Source: Nephrocerus scutellatus (Eukaryota; Arthropoda; Insecta; Diptera; Pipunculidae). From it: DNA of 64,000 bases. Both the position numbers and the translations under genes were made by a program. A model generated the notes under the pieces. It did not search any database and was not told the origin of the DNA. It saw only the letters and a list, made by a program, of their open reading frames with translations. Shown piece by piece: positions 63,211 to 64,000 of the stretch. The DNA lies in the NCBI GenBank assembly GCA_947095585.1, contig OX352765.1, forward strand, positions 58,554,920 to 58,618,919. The letters are read 5' to 3'. Numbering within the stretch: the stretch's first letter is position 1; each line of letters opens with the position of its first letter.

Positions 63211-64000
63211 ATATCAATGATTTGTTGTCTTCTACAACATGTGATATCCACTCATTTGCTAATAATACGACGTTATCGGCTTCCATGGAGTTTGTTAGTC
63301 AAAAAGAATACAATTCTCGCTTGATTGGTTCGCGTGAATTAATGAATTCGACAATTCTGTCGATCATTCAAGTCATTCTTGATTGGGGCAGATCTAATAC
63401 GGTGGAATTTAACCCAAATAAATTCCAGGCTTGTGTTTTTTCTCAAAAGGCAATTCAACATTTCGTAGCACCAGTAATTAATGGTGCCACTATTGCGAGA
63501 TCAGTTTCACTTAAGATGTTAGGTTTGAAAATTTCTAGTGAGTTTTCCTGGAAGGAACATATTTATGAAATCTCAAAAAGAGCGAGCCAATGCTTGGGCT
63601 TTATAAGACATTGTAATTTTAACTTCAGCCCCTCTGAAGTATTAAGATTATATAAATCTTATGTTAGACCAATTTTAGAATTTAATTCATTTGTGTGGGG
63701 TGGGGCTCCTAGATCGCATTTGGTTCATCTTGATGGAATTCAAAATAGAGTTATCCGTTTGATAAACGATGTAACCATTACTTCATCTCTTGATTCTTTG
63801 GAGCATAGACGTAATGTTGGTGCTTTATCTGTTTTCTTAAAATTTTACAACGGTTCTTCTGTTCTTCAGAAACCCGTTCTCTATTCCCAGGTCCTTTTGT
63901 CAGCAACGTTAACACTCGTTTGAGGTCTAATCAACATAGATTTGCCTTAAAACCGTTCTCATGTAGAACCCAACACTTCAAACCGTCCTTTTATACGAGA
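63211..64000 (+). pseudogene. LINE reverse transcriptase, C-terminal half, partial
   Basis: Continues the RT exactly where the LTR interrupted it: ININDLLSSTTCDIHSFANN, where the active-site box has Asn-Asn instead of Asp-Asp, so it is inactive. Then SNTVEFNPNKFQACVFSQKA, LKMLGLKISSEFSWKEHIYE, KRASQCLGFIRHCNFNFSPS, LYKSYVRPILEFNSFVWGGA and LDGIQNRVIRLIND, the usual thumb and post-RT blocks of CR1/Jockey-group LINEs. A stop at 63921 is followed in another frame by RSNQHRFALKPFSCRT, the usual C-terminal motif. The element runs off the window. Confidence 0.85.

Overview
This window is a eukaryotic, almost certainly insect, heterochromatic region. Every coding segment I can recognise belongs to a transposable element. 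I find no host gene, tRNA or rRNA gene, CRISPR array or bacterial-type signal. The mix of elements fits an insect, perhaps a dipteran: 17.6/297-like and other Gypsy LTR elements, a Loa-clade LINE, an RTE-like LINE, PHD-finger CR1-like LINEs, a PIF/Harbinger element and a DD41D mariner. I cannot name the species.

The ground substance is a tandem satellite. Long monomers are about 215-220 bp and short ones about 150 bp. Each monomer carries two strong hairpins (ACCGGTTCGAA...TTCGAACCGGT and GGTCACCGG...CCGGCGACC) plus the palindromes CACGTG and CTACGTAG. It occupies about 2.06-2.79, 6.24-8.40, 12.30-14.74 (reversed), 25.55-34.09, 34.71-35.38 and 56.54-57.33 kb, plus small pieces. The arrays are punctuated by a two-part AT-rich module (called A-B here) that has itself been hit repeatedly by transposons.

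Layout: 0-1.85 kb, one LTR, primer binding site and gag start of an LTR element (minus strand). 3.2-6.2 kb, a Harbinger element with transposase and Myb/SANT genes, both damaged. 8.4-11.6 kb, the 5' part of a LINE with a PHD-finger ORF1, internally duplicated. 11.7-26.8 kb, a very large imperfect palindrome whose two arms each hold a copy of a Gypsy-type LTR element. Downstream of pol that element carries a SUMO-protease (Ulp1/SENP, peptidase C48) gene and a second small ORF. 25.5-35.4 kb, the main satellite array. 35.4-51.0 kb, a rearranged 17.6/297-like element (LTR, env remnant, pol, gag) containing a DD41D mariner, an inverted duplication and an intact 999-codon RTE-type LINE. 51.2-56.5 kb, a nearly complete Loa-type LINE bounded by 13-bp target duplications. 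57.3-64 kb, a CR1/Jockey-type LINE carrying a further LTR element, the whole block duplicated in tandem (period about 3.42 kb).

The genes do not form a host pathway. They form layers of retrotransposition and recombination. The RTE-type polyprotein is the only full-length undamaged transposon ORF. The observations most worth following are the Ulp1-carrying Gypsy element, the two large inverted duplications, and the module structure of the hairpin-rich satellite.
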